From Buttiauxella ferragutiae (lineage in GTDB: Bacteria; Pseudomonadota; Gammaproteobacteria; Enterobacterales; Enterobacteriaceae): DNA of 64,000 bases. Below the pieces are notes generated by a model, which saw only the letters and a program-made list of their open reading frames with translations, was not told the origin of the DNA and made no database searches. Numbering within the stretch: position 1 is the first letter of the stretch; every line of letters starts with the position of its first letter. A program made the translations under genes and the position numbers. Below are positions 53,485 to 61,949 of the stretch, piece after piece. Where the stretch lies: NCBI RefSeq assembly GCF_001654915.1, contig NZ_LXEQ01000045.1; one strand, given 5' to 3'.

Positions 53485-53969
53485 TTGCCGCTCCTGAACC
53501 TCTACGCGCTGAACATGTTGTTAGCCAGTTTTGTTGCGGAGTGGAGTCTATGGATAGCTGGCTCAGACAGCGGGCGATGAAAAATCAGTTAACCGGTGCA
53601 TCCCGTACTTTCGTTTGTTGTGATGAAGCAAGGGTGCTGGCTTACTATTCACTGGCATCAAGTGCGGTTGCACCGAACTCAGCGCCAGGTCGCTTTCGTC
53701 GTAATATGCCTGACCCGATCCCGGTAGTAATATTGGGGTGTCTGGCAGTTGATAAATCGTTACACGGGAAGGGCATCGGCAGGGCGCTGGTGCGTGATGC
53801 CGGACTACGGGTCATTCAGACAGCAGAAACGATTGGTATCCGTGGGATGCTGGTTCACGCCCTCTCTGAGGAAGCCAGGGATTTTTATTTACGCGTCGGG
53901 TTTGAACCCTCACCAGTAGAACCGATGACGTTGATGATCACTACTGGAGATTTAGTCGCCGCTCTTTGA
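53481..53969 (+). CDS. GNAT-type acetyltransferase toxin, TacT/AtaT/KacT-like
   Basis: The 162-residue product is a GNAT toxin that blocks translation by acetylating the amino acid on charged tRNAs. Seen here: VESMDSWL near the N-terminus, the acetyl-CoA loop LHGKGIGRALVRDA and the catalytic Tyr136 in ARDFYLRVGF. The antitoxin gene is directly upstream. The pair is absent from E. coli K-12 at the ruvB-znuB junction and so is a local acquisition. Which tRNA it attacks is not predictable. Confidence 0.93.
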   Translation: MIAAPEPLRAEHVVSQFCCGVESMDSWLRQRAMKNQLTGASRTFVCCDEARVLAYYSLASSAVAPNSAPGRFRRNMPDPIPVVILGCLAVDKSLHGKGIGRALVRDAGLRVIQTAETIGIRGMLVHALSEEARDFYLRVGFEPSPVEPMTLMITTGDLVAAL

Positions 53970-54004
53970 ACTGAGCGCCAAAAAGCGACTCAACTGTTCT
54001 TGTC

Positions 54005-54033
54005 ACCCGAACTATTGCCAGTAGTCCGGGTGC
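54005..54033. terminator. Bidirectional hairpin between the toxin gene and znuB
   Basis: CACCCGAACTA and TAGTCCGGGTG pair with one mismatch around TTGCCAG, between two convergent genes. Confidence 0.8.
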
Positions 54034-54044
54034 TAAATAATTGT

Positions 54045-54830
54045 TTATGCCGCTTGTTTCTTCGCCATACTCAGCACAAACAACACCGCCGAACTCAATA
54101 CCACTGATGGCCCTGCGGGCGTGTCATAGAATGCTGAGAACGTCAGCCCACCCGTCACGGAAAGCATCCCGATAATCACCGCGAAACCTGCCATCTGCTC
54201 AGGCGTGCGCGCAAAACGACGTGCGGTTGCCGCAGGAATAATCAGCAGCGAAGTGATAATCAGCGCACCAACAAATTTCATTGCAACGCCAATCGTCAGG
54301 GCTGTCACCAGCATCAACAGCATCTTCACTCGTTGCAGGTTAACCCCATCTACATGGGCGAGATCCGGGCTAATAGTCATCGACAACAAGTTGCGCCATT
54401 GCCAAAGCAGAACGCCGACGACCACCGCAACGCCCAACGCAATTGAGATAATGTCTGGCATGGTGACTGAAAGCAGGTCGCCAAACAGATAGGCCATCAA
54501 ATCGACACGGACGTTAGACATCAAACTCACGACCACCAGACCCAGCGACAAAGCACTGTGTGCCAGGATACCTAAGAGGGTATCTAATGCCAGATGTGGG
54601 CGTTTCTCGAGCCAGACCAGGCCGAAAGCCAGCATTAACGTCACAGCAATCACGGCATAAAAAGGATTCACATTGAGCAATAAGCCAAAGGCCACGCCTA
54701 ATAAAGAAGCGTGGGCGAGGGTATCGCCAAAGTAAGACATTCTACGCCATACAACAAACGAACCAAGCGGGCCAGCAGCGCACGCCAGCAGGATCCCGGC
54801 AAGCCAGCCGGGTAACAACAATTCAATCAT
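54045..54830 (-). CDS. znuB: Zinc ABC transporter permease ZnuB
   Basis: Inner-membrane permease of the high-affinity zinc importer ZnuABC. The 261 residues have eight or so hydrophobic segments of the ABC-3 family (GPLGSFVVWRRMSYFGDTLAHASLLGVA is its signature). It overlaps znuC by 4 bases. Confidence 0.98.
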   Translation of the reverse strand: MIELLLPGWLAGILLACAAGPLGSFVVWRRMSYFGDTLAHASLLGVAFGLLLNVNPFYAVIAVTLMLAFGLVWLEKRPHLALDTLLGILAHSALSLGLVVVSLMSNVRVDLMAYLFGDLLSVTMPDIISIALGVAVVVGVLLWQWRNLLSMTISPDLAHVDGVNLQRVKMLLMLVTALTIGVAMKFVGALIITSLLIIPAATARRFARTPEQMAGFAVIIGMLSVTGGLTFSAFYDTPAGPSVVLSSAVLFVLSMAKKQAA

Positions 54831-55582
54831 GACTGGCCATTCCCTCTGCGCAGAACGATACGTCCGGTAAGATCGTGACGGTGATTATGGTGGTGACGAT
54901 AAATGCCTAACTGCTCCGCACCACGCTGGCCGAACATCGAAATGAATTCCGGGTGCATCGACACCACTTCTGGCGTACCGGAGCAGCAAATGTGGTGGTT
55001 AAGGCACAGCACATCATCAGTTTTTGCCATCACTAGATGCAGGTCGTGGGAAACCATCAACACCGCGCAATCCAATTCGTGGCGCAGTTGATCAATCAGG
55101 TTATACAGTGCCAATTGGCCATTCACATCAACACCTTGCGTAGGCTCATCAAGCACCAGCAATTGCGGTTGATTGAGCAGCGCGCGTGCCAACAGGACGC
55201 GTTGGTTTTCACCGCCGGAAAGCTTTTGCATCGGGGCTTCAATCAGATGAGCGGCTTGAACGCGTTTAAGCGCTGGCAGAATATCCGCTTTTTTCACGCC
55301 AGGGCGCAGGCGCATAAAACGACTTACCGTAAGCGGCAGGGTGGCATCCAGATGCAGTTTTTGCGGCACATAGCCAATACGCAGGTCGCGGTCGCGCTTG
55401 ATAACTCCTTCGTCAGGTGCTACCAGCCCAAGAACCACACGCACCAGCGTTGATTTTCCAGCGCCATTTGGCCCGAGCAGCGTCAAAATTCGGCCTGGCT
55501 TGAGGTCGAGTGAAATATCAGACAGCACACGGCGTTGTCCGAAAGAAACAGAAATATTTTCCAGTGATACCAGATTTGTCAT
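54827..55582 (-). CDS. znuC: Zinc ABC transporter ATPase ZnuC
   Basis: ATP-binding subunit of ZnuABC. The 251 residues contain Walker A GPNGAGKST, the LSGGENQR signature, Walker B LLVLDEPTQGVD, and a His-rich C-terminus (YRHHHNHRHD) typical of ZnuC. It is divergent from znuA across a 79-base shared control region with a Zur box. Confidence 0.98.
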   Translation of the reverse strand: MTNLVSLENISVSFGQRRVLSDISLDLKPGRILTLLGPNGAGKSTLVRVVLGLVAPDEGVIKRDRDLRIGYVPQKLHLDATLPLTVSRFMRLRPGVKKADILPALKRVQAAHLIEAPMQKLSGGENQRVLLARALLNQPQLLVLDEPTQGVDVNGQLALYNLIDQLRHELDCAVLMVSHDLHLVMAKTDDVLCLNHHICCSGTPEVVSMHPEFISMFGQRGAEQLGIYRHHHNHRHDLTGRIVLRRGNGQS

Positions 55583-55610
55583 GACAATTTCAGGGGTTGC
55601 AGAAGTTAGC

Positions 55611-55632
55611 GAATGTTATAATATCACACATC
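55611..55632. promoter_or_regulatory. Zur operator between znuC and znuA
   Basis: GAATGTTATAATATCACACATC is an imperfect palindrome that agrees with the enterobacterial Zur box (GAAATGTTATA-TATAACATTTC type). It lies in the divergent znuCB/znuA promoter region, so zinc-loaded Zur would repress both transcripts. Confidence 0.85.
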
Positions 55633-55661
55633 TCTGATTCATAACGATGATAAGTCGCATT

Positions 55662-56606
55662 ATGTTACATAAAAACTCATTTCTTTGCGCAGCTTTAACA
55701 ACTGCTTTTATGGCTACCGCAGCCGTGCCCGCACAGGCCGCCGTGGTTGCCTCTATCAAGCCATTAGGTTTTATTGCCGCAGCGATCGCTGACGGCGTGA
55801 CACCGACAGAGGTTTTACTGCCAGATGGCGCTTCTGAGCATGATTATGCACTTCGCCCATCGGATGTAAAACGCTTACAAAGCGCGGACTTAGTGGTGTG
55901 GGTTGGCCCAGAAATGGAAGCCTTCATGCAGAAGTCGGTTAATCAATTAGCTGAACAAAAACAAGTGCAATTGGCTGTATTGCCGGGTGTGAAACCGTTG
56001 CTCATGAAAGGCGGTGACGACGACGACCATGGTCATGAAGGACATGACAATTCAGCCGAAAATAGTGATGTAGATCACCATCATGGTGAATACAACATGC
56101 ATATTTGGCTTTCACCAGAGGTAGCGCGGCTGTCGGCGGTTGCAATCCACGATAAATTAGTGGAACTTATGCCCCAAAATAGAGCCAAACTTGACGCCAA
56201 CTTGCAATCTTTCGAGTTAGGATTAGCCAACATCGACAAGCAAGTGGCTAACGTGCTCGCACCGCTCAAAGGTGAAGGGTATTTCGTTTTTCACGACGCT
56301 TATGGCTACTTTGAAAAACACTACGGTCTAACACCTCTTGGTCATTTTACCGTGAACCCTGAAATCCAGCCCGGTGCGCAGCGTTTACATGACATCAGAA
56401 CACAGTTGGTTGAGCAAAAAGCCGTGTGCGTATTTGCTGAACCACAATTCAGGCCAGCCGTGATCAATGCCGTAGCCCGTGGTACTAACGTCCGTTCCGG
56501 AACGCTGGACCCACTGGGGATTGAGGTTAAGCTCGGCAAAGACAGCTATATGCAGTTTTTGAACGGGCTTGCGAACCAGTATGCGAGCTGCCTGAAAGGA
56601 GATTAA
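55662..56606 (+). CDS. znuA: Periplasmic zinc-binding protein ZnuA
   Basis: Cluster A-I substrate-binding protein that delivers zinc to ZnuBC. The 314 residues have a signal peptide (cleavage near QA-AVVAS), zinc ligands His in GASEHDY, His in MHIWLSP and His in PLGHFTVNPE, plus a His/Asp-rich loop (about 117-145: DDDDHGHEGHDN, DVDHHHGEYN) that gathers zinc. Two Cys near the C-terminus (KAVCVFAEP, YASCLKGD) form the usual disulfide. Start 55662 (MLHKNS) follows E. coli; ATG 55647 in frame is less likely. Confidence 0.97.
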   Translation: MLHKNSFLCAALTTAFMATAAVPAQAAVVASIKPLGFIAAAIADGVTPTEVLLPDGASEHDYALRPSDVKRLQSADLVVWVGPEMEAFMQKSVNQLAEQKQVQLAVLPGVKPLLMKGGDDDDHGHEGHDNSAENSDVDHHHGEYNMHIWLSPEVARLSAVAIHDKLVELMPQNRAKLDANLQSFELGLANIDKQVANVLAPLKGEGYFVFHDAYGYFEKHYGLTPLGHFTVNPEIQPGAQRLHDIRTQLVEQKAVCVFAEPQFRPAVINAVARGTNVRSGTLDPLGIEVKLGKDSYMQFLNGLANQYASCLKGD

Positions 56607-56621
56607 CGAGGAAGTGAATAC

Positions 56622-57944
56622 GTGCAACAGATAGCCCGCTCTGTCGCCCTGGCATTCGACAATTTGTCCCGGCCCCACCGCGTTATGCTGGGGTCGCTTA
56701 CAGTTCTTACACTTGCGGTCGCTGTTTGGCGACCGTACGTCTATCATCCTGAAGCCAGCCCTGTTATCAAAACCATTGAGCTTGAGAAAAACGAGATCCG
56801 TTCGTTGCTTCCTGAAGCCAGTGAACCTTTAGACCAGTCTCCAGACGCTGAAGACGACACCATTCCGCAAGATGAACTGGATGATAAAACCGCCGGTGAA
56901 GCTGGGGTTCATGAGTATGTCGTGTCTACCGGGGATACGCTTAGCAGCATCCTGAACCAGTACGGAATTGATATGGGTGATATCAGCCAGCTTGCCGCGG
57001 TTGATAAAGATCTGCGTAACCTGAAAATCGGTCAACAACTTTCCTGGACGTTAAATGCTGATGGCGAGTTACAACGCCTGACCTGGGAAATGTCGCGCCG
57101 TGAAACACGCACCTACGACCGTTCAGGTACGGCCTTTAAGCTCAGCAGCGAAATGCAGCAAGGCGAATGGGTTAACAATGTTTTGAAAGGCACGGTAGGC
57201 AGTAGTTTCGTCAGCAGCGCGAAAGATGCTGGATTAACCAGCGCTGAAATCAGCGGAGTTATCAAGGCCATGCAGTGGCAAATGGACTTCCGCAAAGTGA
57301 AAAAAGGCGATCAGTTCGCGGTGTTAATGTCTCGCGAAATGCTTGAAGGCAAACGTGAGCAAAGCCGTTTGGTTGGTGTGCGTCTACGCAGTGGCGGTAA
57401 AGATTATTACGCCATTCGTGCAGAAGACGGCAAGTTCTACGACAGAAGCGGTTCGGGTCTCGCGAAGGGCTTTATGCGCTTCCCGACGGCTAAACAGTTC
57501 CGTATTTCGTCAAACTTTAATCCTCGTCGCCTTAACCCGGTCACCGGTCGTGTTGCGCCGCACAAAGGTGTCGACTTTGCTATGCCACAAGGTACGCCAG
57601 TGTTGGCTGTCGGTGATGGTGAAGTGGTGATGGCAAAACGTAGCGGTGCGGCAGGTTACTTCGTGGCTATTCGCCACGGGCGTTCATATACCACCCGCTA
57701 CATGCACTTGAAGAAACTGTTAGTGAAGCCAGGTCAGAAAGTGAAACGCGGCGATCGTGTAGCATTGTCAGGCAATACCGGGCGCTCTACGGGGCCGCAT
57801 TTGCATTATGAAGTGTGGGTTAACCAACAAGCGGTGAATCCGTTGACCGCGAAACTGCCACGTACCGAAGGGCTGACAGGCTCCGATCGTAACGAATATC
57901 TGGCTCAGGTTCGTGAAGTCACTCCACAGCTCAGTTTCAATTAA
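56622..57944 (+). CDS. mepM: Murein DD-endopeptidase MepM
   Basis: Cleaves D-Ala-mDAP crosslinks to allow insertion of new murein. The 440 residues (as in E. coli) have an N-terminal membrane anchor (about 20-37), a LysM domain (VHEYVVSTGDTLSSILNQYGI, about 92-140), and a C-terminal LytM/M23 peptidase domain with zinc ligands in PHKGVDFAMP and HLHYEVW. The start is GTG at 56622, 15 bases after znuA. Confidence 0.98.
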   Translation: MQQIARSVALAFDNLSRPHRVMLGSLTVLTLAVAVWRPYVYHPEASPVIKTIELEKNEIRSLLPEASEPLDQSPDAEDDTIPQDELDDKTAGEAGVHEYVVSTGDTLSSILNQYGIDMGDISQLAAVDKDLRNLKIGQQLSWTLNADGELQRLTWEMSRRETRTYDRSGTAFKLSSEMQQGEWVNNVLKGTVGSSFVSSAKDAGLTSAEISGVIKAMQWQMDFRKVKKGDQFAVLMSREMLEGKREQSRLVGVRLRSGGKDYYAIRAEDGKFYDRSGSGLAKGFMRFPTAKQFRISSNFNPRRLNPVTGRVAPHKGVDFAMPQGTPVLAVGDGEVVMAKRSGAAGYFVAIRHGRSYTTRYMHLKKLLVKPGQKVKRGDRVALSGNTGRSTGPHLHYEVWVNQQAVNPLTAKLPRTEGLTGSDRNEYLAQVREVTPQLSFN

Positions 57945-57960
57945 TCCAGTGCTGTGAATA

Positions 57961-57987
57961 AAGCCGGTTCCCAGTAACCGGCTTTTT
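57961..57987 (+). terminator. Rho-independent terminator after mepM
   Basis: AAGCCGGTT and AACCGGCTT pair around CCCAGT and are followed by TTTCTTT. Confidence 0.92.
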
Positions 57988-58067
57988 CTTTGTCTGAAAG
58001 GCATTACCCCGCTAAGATACTGATAAATTCATGTCATCAATGATTTGATGCTGTACTGAGAATATGA

Positions 58068-59042
58068 ATGGAAAAAACTAAAAAAAGTCACAGTGAGTTC
58101 ATTCCTGAATTTCAAAAGGCCTTCTTGCACCCGAAATTTTGGGGCGCCTGGCTAGGCGTTGGCGCTTTCGCTGGTATTGCGATGTTACCGCCGTCAATAC
58201 GCGATCCTCTGCTGGGTAAAGTTGGGCGTATAGCCGGGCGCTTTGGTAAAAGTGCCCGCCGTCGCGCACAAATTAACTTGCTGTATTGCTTCCCGGAGAT
58301 GCCGGAAGCCTCGCGCGAAGCTGTCATCGACGAGATGTTTGCTACTGCTCCTCAAGCGATGGTGATGATGGCTGAGTTGGCGATCAAGGACCCGCAAAAG
58401 GTCATGCAGCGTGTTGACTGGCATGGCAAAGAGATTATCGACGAGTTAAAGCAGCGGGAAGAAAATGTGATTTTCCTGGTGCCGCACGGATGGGGCGTGG
58501 ATATACCGGCGATGTTGTTGGCGTCGCAGGGGCAAAAAATGGCCGCCATGTTCCATAACCAGGGTAACCCATTATTTGACTACATGTGGAATACCGTGCG
58601 CCGCCGTTTCGGTGGCCGGTTACATGCGCGTAATGACGGGATTAAACCGTTTATAAGCTCTGTGCGTCAGGGGTATTGGGGATATTATTTGCCTGACCAG
58701 GACCACGGTGCTGAGCATAGTGAGTTCGTCGATTTCTTCGGCACCTATAAAGCGACATTACCGGCAATTGGCCGCTTGATGAAAGTAGCACGTGCGCGCG
58801 TTGTGCCATTGTTCCCGGTGTACAACAGCAAAACTCACCGCTTAGACATTCATATTCGTCCTCCGATGGACGATTTAGTTGATGCGGATGACAACACCAT
58901 TGCTCGCCGAATGAATGAAGAAGTCGAAATTCTGGTGGGGCCGAATCTTGAACAATACACCTGGATTTTAAAATTGCTCAAAACCCGCAAGGAAGGGGAA
59001 ACAGAACCCTACCGCCGCAAAGAGTTATATCCGAAGAAATAA
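58068..59042 (+). CDS. lpxM: Lipid A myristoyltransferase LpxM (MsbB)
   Basis: Adds the last secondary acyl chain (myristate in E. coli) to lipid A at the inner membrane. The 324 residues (E. coli 323) have one N-terminal membrane segment and the LPLAT core: the catalytic VPHGWGVDIPAM (H-x4-D), FHNQGNP, RRRFGGRLHARNDGIKPFI and LPDQDHG. It has its own transcription unit between terminators. Confidence 0.98.
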   Translation: MEKTKKSHSEFIPEFQKAFLHPKFWGAWLGVGAFAGIAMLPPSIRDPLLGKVGRIAGRFGKSARRRAQINLLYCFPEMPEASREAVIDEMFATAPQAMVMMAELAIKDPQKVMQRVDWHGKEIIDELKQREENVIFLVPHGWGVDIPAMLLASQGQKMAAMFHNQGNPLFDYMWNTVRRRFGGRLHARNDGIKPFISSVRQGYWGYYLPDQDHGAEHSEFVDFFGTYKATLPAIGRLMKVARARVVPLFPVYNSKTHRLDIHIRPPMDDLVDADDNTIARRMNEEVEILVGPNLEQYTWILKLLKTRKEGETEPYRRKELYPKK

Positions 59043-59043
59043 G

Positions 59044-59066
59044 AAAGGGGCCAATTTGGCCCCTTT
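59044..59066. terminator. Bidirectional terminator between lpxM and pykA
   Basis: AAAGGGGCC and GGCCCCTTT pair around AATTT between the two convergent genes. Confidence 0.9.
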
Positions 59067-59083
59067 GTCATACAGCGATTGAA

Positions 59084-60526
59084 TTACTCAACGCACAGAA
59101 TGCGCGTCGTGTTGGTGGTACCAATGGTACTCATCACGTCGCCCTGGGTCACGATAACCAAATCACCGGAAATCAGGTAGCCTTTGTCACGCAGCAAATT
59201 CACTGCATCATTTGCAGCAGCAACACCGTCGCTTGGGCTATCGAAATGTACTGGCGTCACACCACGGTACAAAGAGGTGAGGTTCAGCGTACGCTCATGA
59301 CGGGACATGGCGAAAATTGGCAAACCAGAGCTGATACGGGAAGTCATCAGCGCGGTGCGGCCTGATTCGGTCATGGTGATGATGGCGGTAACACCTTTAA
59401 GGTGGTTTGCCGCATACATTGCCGACATCGCAATCGCTTCTTCAACGTTGTCGAACTGCACGTCCAGACGGTGTTTAGAGACGTTGATGCTTGGGATTTT
59501 TTCTGCACCCAGGCAAACACGCGCCATTGCAGCAACCGTTTCAGCCGGGTATTGACCCGCAGCGGTTTCTGCAGAAAGCATCACCGCATCGGTACCATCA
59601 AGAACGGCGTTCGCCACGTCCATGACTTCGGCACGAGTTGGCATTGGGTTGGTAATCATTGACTCCATCATCTGAGTCGCAGTGATCACCGCACGGTTCA
59701 GTTTACGTGCGCGGCGAATCAGGGTTTTCTGAATACCGACCAGCTCAGGGTCACCGATTTCAACGCCCAGGTCGCCACGGGCAACCATAACCACGTCAGA
59801 AGCCAGGATAACGTCATCCATTGCCGCTTCGTCGCATACCGCTTCAGCACGCTCAACTTTTGCGACAATCTTCGCGTCACAGCCTGCTTCGCGCGCCAGG
59901 CGGCGAGCGTAGTTCAGATCTTCACCACAACGTGGGAAGGAAACCGCCAGATAATCGACACCGATTTTCGCTGCAGTGATGATGTCAGCTTTGTCTTTAT
60001 CGGTCAGCGCTTCGGCTGACAGGCCGCCACCCAGTTTGTTGATGCCTTTATTATTCGACAGCGGGCCGCCTACGGTGACTTCGGTGAACACTTTCATACC
60101 CTGAACTTCGAGTACTTTTAGCTGAACACGGCCATCATCGAGCAGCAGGATGTCACCGGTGACAACGTCAGCGGGCAGACCTTTATAATCTATACCGACT
60201 TTTTCTTTATCGCCTTCACCTTTACCCAGGTTGGCATCCAGTAAGAATTTGTCGCCGATATTGAGGAAAACTTTACCTTCTTTAAAGGTAGAGACACGAA
60301 TTTTTGGCCCTTGCAAATCGCCCAGAATAGCGACATGACGACCCAGTTTCGCGGCAATTTCACGAACTTTATCAGCACGGATCTGATGATCTTCTGCAGT
60401 ACCGTGGGAGAAGTTCATACGCACCACGTTTGCGCCGGCTGCGATAATCTTTTCCAGATTATTGTCGCGATCGGTTGCCGGGCCTAAAGTGGTAACGATT
60501 TTGGTTCTACGTAGCCGTCTGGACAT
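59084..60526 (-). CDS. pykA: Pyruvate kinase II PykA
   Basis: Makes pyruvate and ATP from phosphoenolpyruvate; the PykA form is activated by AMP. The 480 residues equal E. coli PykA: TKIVTTLGPATD start, MNFSHG, GDLQGPKIR, the catalytic KVERAEAV, VMVARGDLGVEI and TATQMMESM. It starts 193 bases downstream of hexR on the same strand. Confidence 0.98.
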   Translation of the reverse strand: MSRRLRRTKIVTTLGPATDRDNNLEKIIAAGANVVRMNFSHGTAEDHQIRADKVREIAAKLGRHVAILGDLQGPKIRVSTFKEGKVFLNIGDKFLLDANLGKGEGDKEKVGIDYKGLPADVVTGDILLLDDGRVQLKVLEVQGMKVFTEVTVGGPLSNNKGINKLGGGLSAEALTDKDKADIITAAKIGVDYLAVSFPRCGEDLNYARRLAREAGCDAKIVAKVERAEAVCDEAAMDDVILASDVVMVARGDLGVEIGDPELVGIQKTLIRRARKLNRAVITATQMMESMITNPMPTRAEVMDVANAVLDGTDAVMLSAETAAGQYPAETVAAMARVCLGAEKIPSINVSKHRLDVQFDNVEEAIAMSAMYAANHLKGVTAIITMTESGRTALMTSRISSGLPIFAMSRHERTLNLTSLYRGVTPVHFDSPSDGVAAANDAVNLLRDKGYLISGDLVIVTQGDVMSTIGTTNTTRILCVE

Positions 60527-60655
60527 GTATTACTCCGTTGACTGAAACAACTTTGGTGTTGTGTTAACAAAAGATTCGGTAAATCGGAATGCGTTGAAAA
60601 ACGCAATGTAACAACTTAACCGAATGACCTAAAAAGTTACAGCTTTGTTATATCT

Positions 60656-60707
60656 GTCTTACTTCGAGCTGCGGGAGTGCTGGCTGCAACTCAAACGATT
60701 TAAGCAG
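60656..60707. repeat. ERIC element with internal deletion
   Basis: GTCTTACTTCGAGCTGCGGGAGTGCTGGCTGCAACTCAAACGATTTAAG keeps both ERIC ends but has lost the central hairpin (about 75 bases). It lies between hexR and pykA. Confidence 0.75.
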
Positions 60708-60719
60708 ACTAATTTTGTT

Positions 60720-61589
60720 TTACTGGCTATCGCCAGAAACGAATAGCTCCTTATCAAAACGCGATTCTTTGAGCGCTTCTTTGACTCGCTTCAAGTTATC
60801 TCTGAATTTCGCGCCACGACGTAAAGTAAAACCGGTTGCCAGTACATCAATCACCGTTAATTGCGCGAGGCGAGAAACCATAGGCATATAAATGTCGGTA
60901 TCTTCCGGCACGTCCAGCAGTAAAGAGAGGGTGGCTTCGCGAGCCAGTGGTGAGCCTTCAGAGGTAATGGCCAGCACAATGGCGTCGTTTTCACGCGCTA
61001 ATTGCGCCAGTTCAACGAGATTTTTGGTGCGTCCGGTATGCGAGATAAGCACGACAACATCTTCTTCACTGCAATTCATGCAGCTCATACGCTGTAACAC
61101 CACATCGTCAGAATAGATAACTGGCACGTTAAAACGGAAGAATTTGTTCATCGCATCATGTGCGACTGCGGCCGAGGAACCCAAACCAAAGAAGGCAATT
61201 TTCTTCGCCTGCGTGAGTAAATCTACTGCGCGATTAACGGCAGCCATATCCAGTGATTGCCTGACCTGGTCAAGACTTGCCATCGCCGATTCAAAGATTT
61301 TGCCGGTATAAGCTTCTACACTGTCATCTTCGTCAACATTCCGGTTTACATAAGGAGTGCCATTCGCCAGACTTTGCGCTAAATGTAATTTAAAATCCGG
61401 GAAGCCTTTGGTTTCGAGACGGCGGCAAAAGCGGTTGACTGTCGGTTCGCTAACGTCAGCGCTGCGGGCGAGGGTAGCAATGCTTGAGTGAATGGCATCT
61501 TGCGGTGCGGTAAGAATCACTTCTGCGACTTTACGTTCTGATTTGCTAAGGTGTTCCAGTTGGGACTGGATTTTGTCCAGCATATTCAT
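60720..61589 (-). CDS. hexR: RpiR-family regulator HexR
   Basis: HexR represses glucose-phosphate and Entner-Doudoroff genes and is released by 2-keto-3-deoxy-6-phosphogluconate. The 289 residues (as in E. coli) have an N-terminal HTH_6 domain (SEPTVNRFCRRLETKGFPDF) and a SIS sugar-phosphate domain (about 125-255, GLGSSAAVAHDAMNKF, SHTGRTKNLVELA). The frame is open upstream; start 61589 (MNMLDKIQ) follows homology. It is divergent from zwf. Confidence 0.97.
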   Translation of the reverse strand: MNMLDKIQSQLEHLSKSERKVAEVILTAPQDAIHSSIATLARSADVSEPTVNRFCRRLETKGFPDFKLHLAQSLANGTPYVNRNVDEDDSVEAYTGKIFESAMASLDQVRQSLDMAAVNRAVDLLTQAKKIAFFGLGSSAAVAHDAMNKFFRFNVPVIYSDDVVLQRMSCMNCSEEDVVVLISHTGRTKNLVELAQLARENDAIVLAITSEGSPLAREATLSLLLDVPEDTDIYMPMVSRLAQLTVIDVLATGFTLRRGAKFRDNLKRVKEALKESRFDKELFVSGDSQ

Positions 61590-61696
61590 AGGTGTCCGGC
61601 ACTCATGGATTTTGTCGATTTCACTAACAGGAGAAATCGCGACACGATTTAGCAAGAATATACGCTTGCCCATCATCGATTGGGCGGGAGAATAGG

Positions 61697-61724
61697 TGTA
61701 ATGATGTTGTTTTTTTTCATTACA
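61697..61724. promoter_or_regulatory. Inverted repeat in the hexR-zwf intergenic region
   Basis: TGTAATG and CATTACA form a perfect 7-base inverted repeat with 14 bases, mostly T, between. The half sites equal those of the HexR box, but the spacing is too wide for the standard 15-base site. It lies about 110 bases before hexR and may be an autoregulatory or looping site. Confidence 0.45.
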
Positions 61725-61887
61725 TGATCAGCGTCTAACTTTAGACATGATATACATCAACAATAAATCGTCAGAAAATTCCACGGCACATCGCTAAAAG
61801 TGGCACTGACGGGCAAATGTTGCCCATGAATGTGATCTGATAATGGGCAAAGGTTTACCTGAATTCACTAAAAGCAGTACATTATTC

Positions 61888-61902
61888 TGTAATAAAATTA
61901 CA
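61888..61902. promoter_or_regulatory. HexR box before zwf
   Basis: TGTAATAAAATTACA is a near-perfect match to the gamma-proteobacterial HexR consensus and a good palindrome. It lies 47 bases before the zwf start, in position to block its promoter. Confidence 0.88.
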
Positions 61903-61949
61903 AACGGGCCGGTGAATCCCCCCGGACATCCGAAACGAGGAGAATAGAC

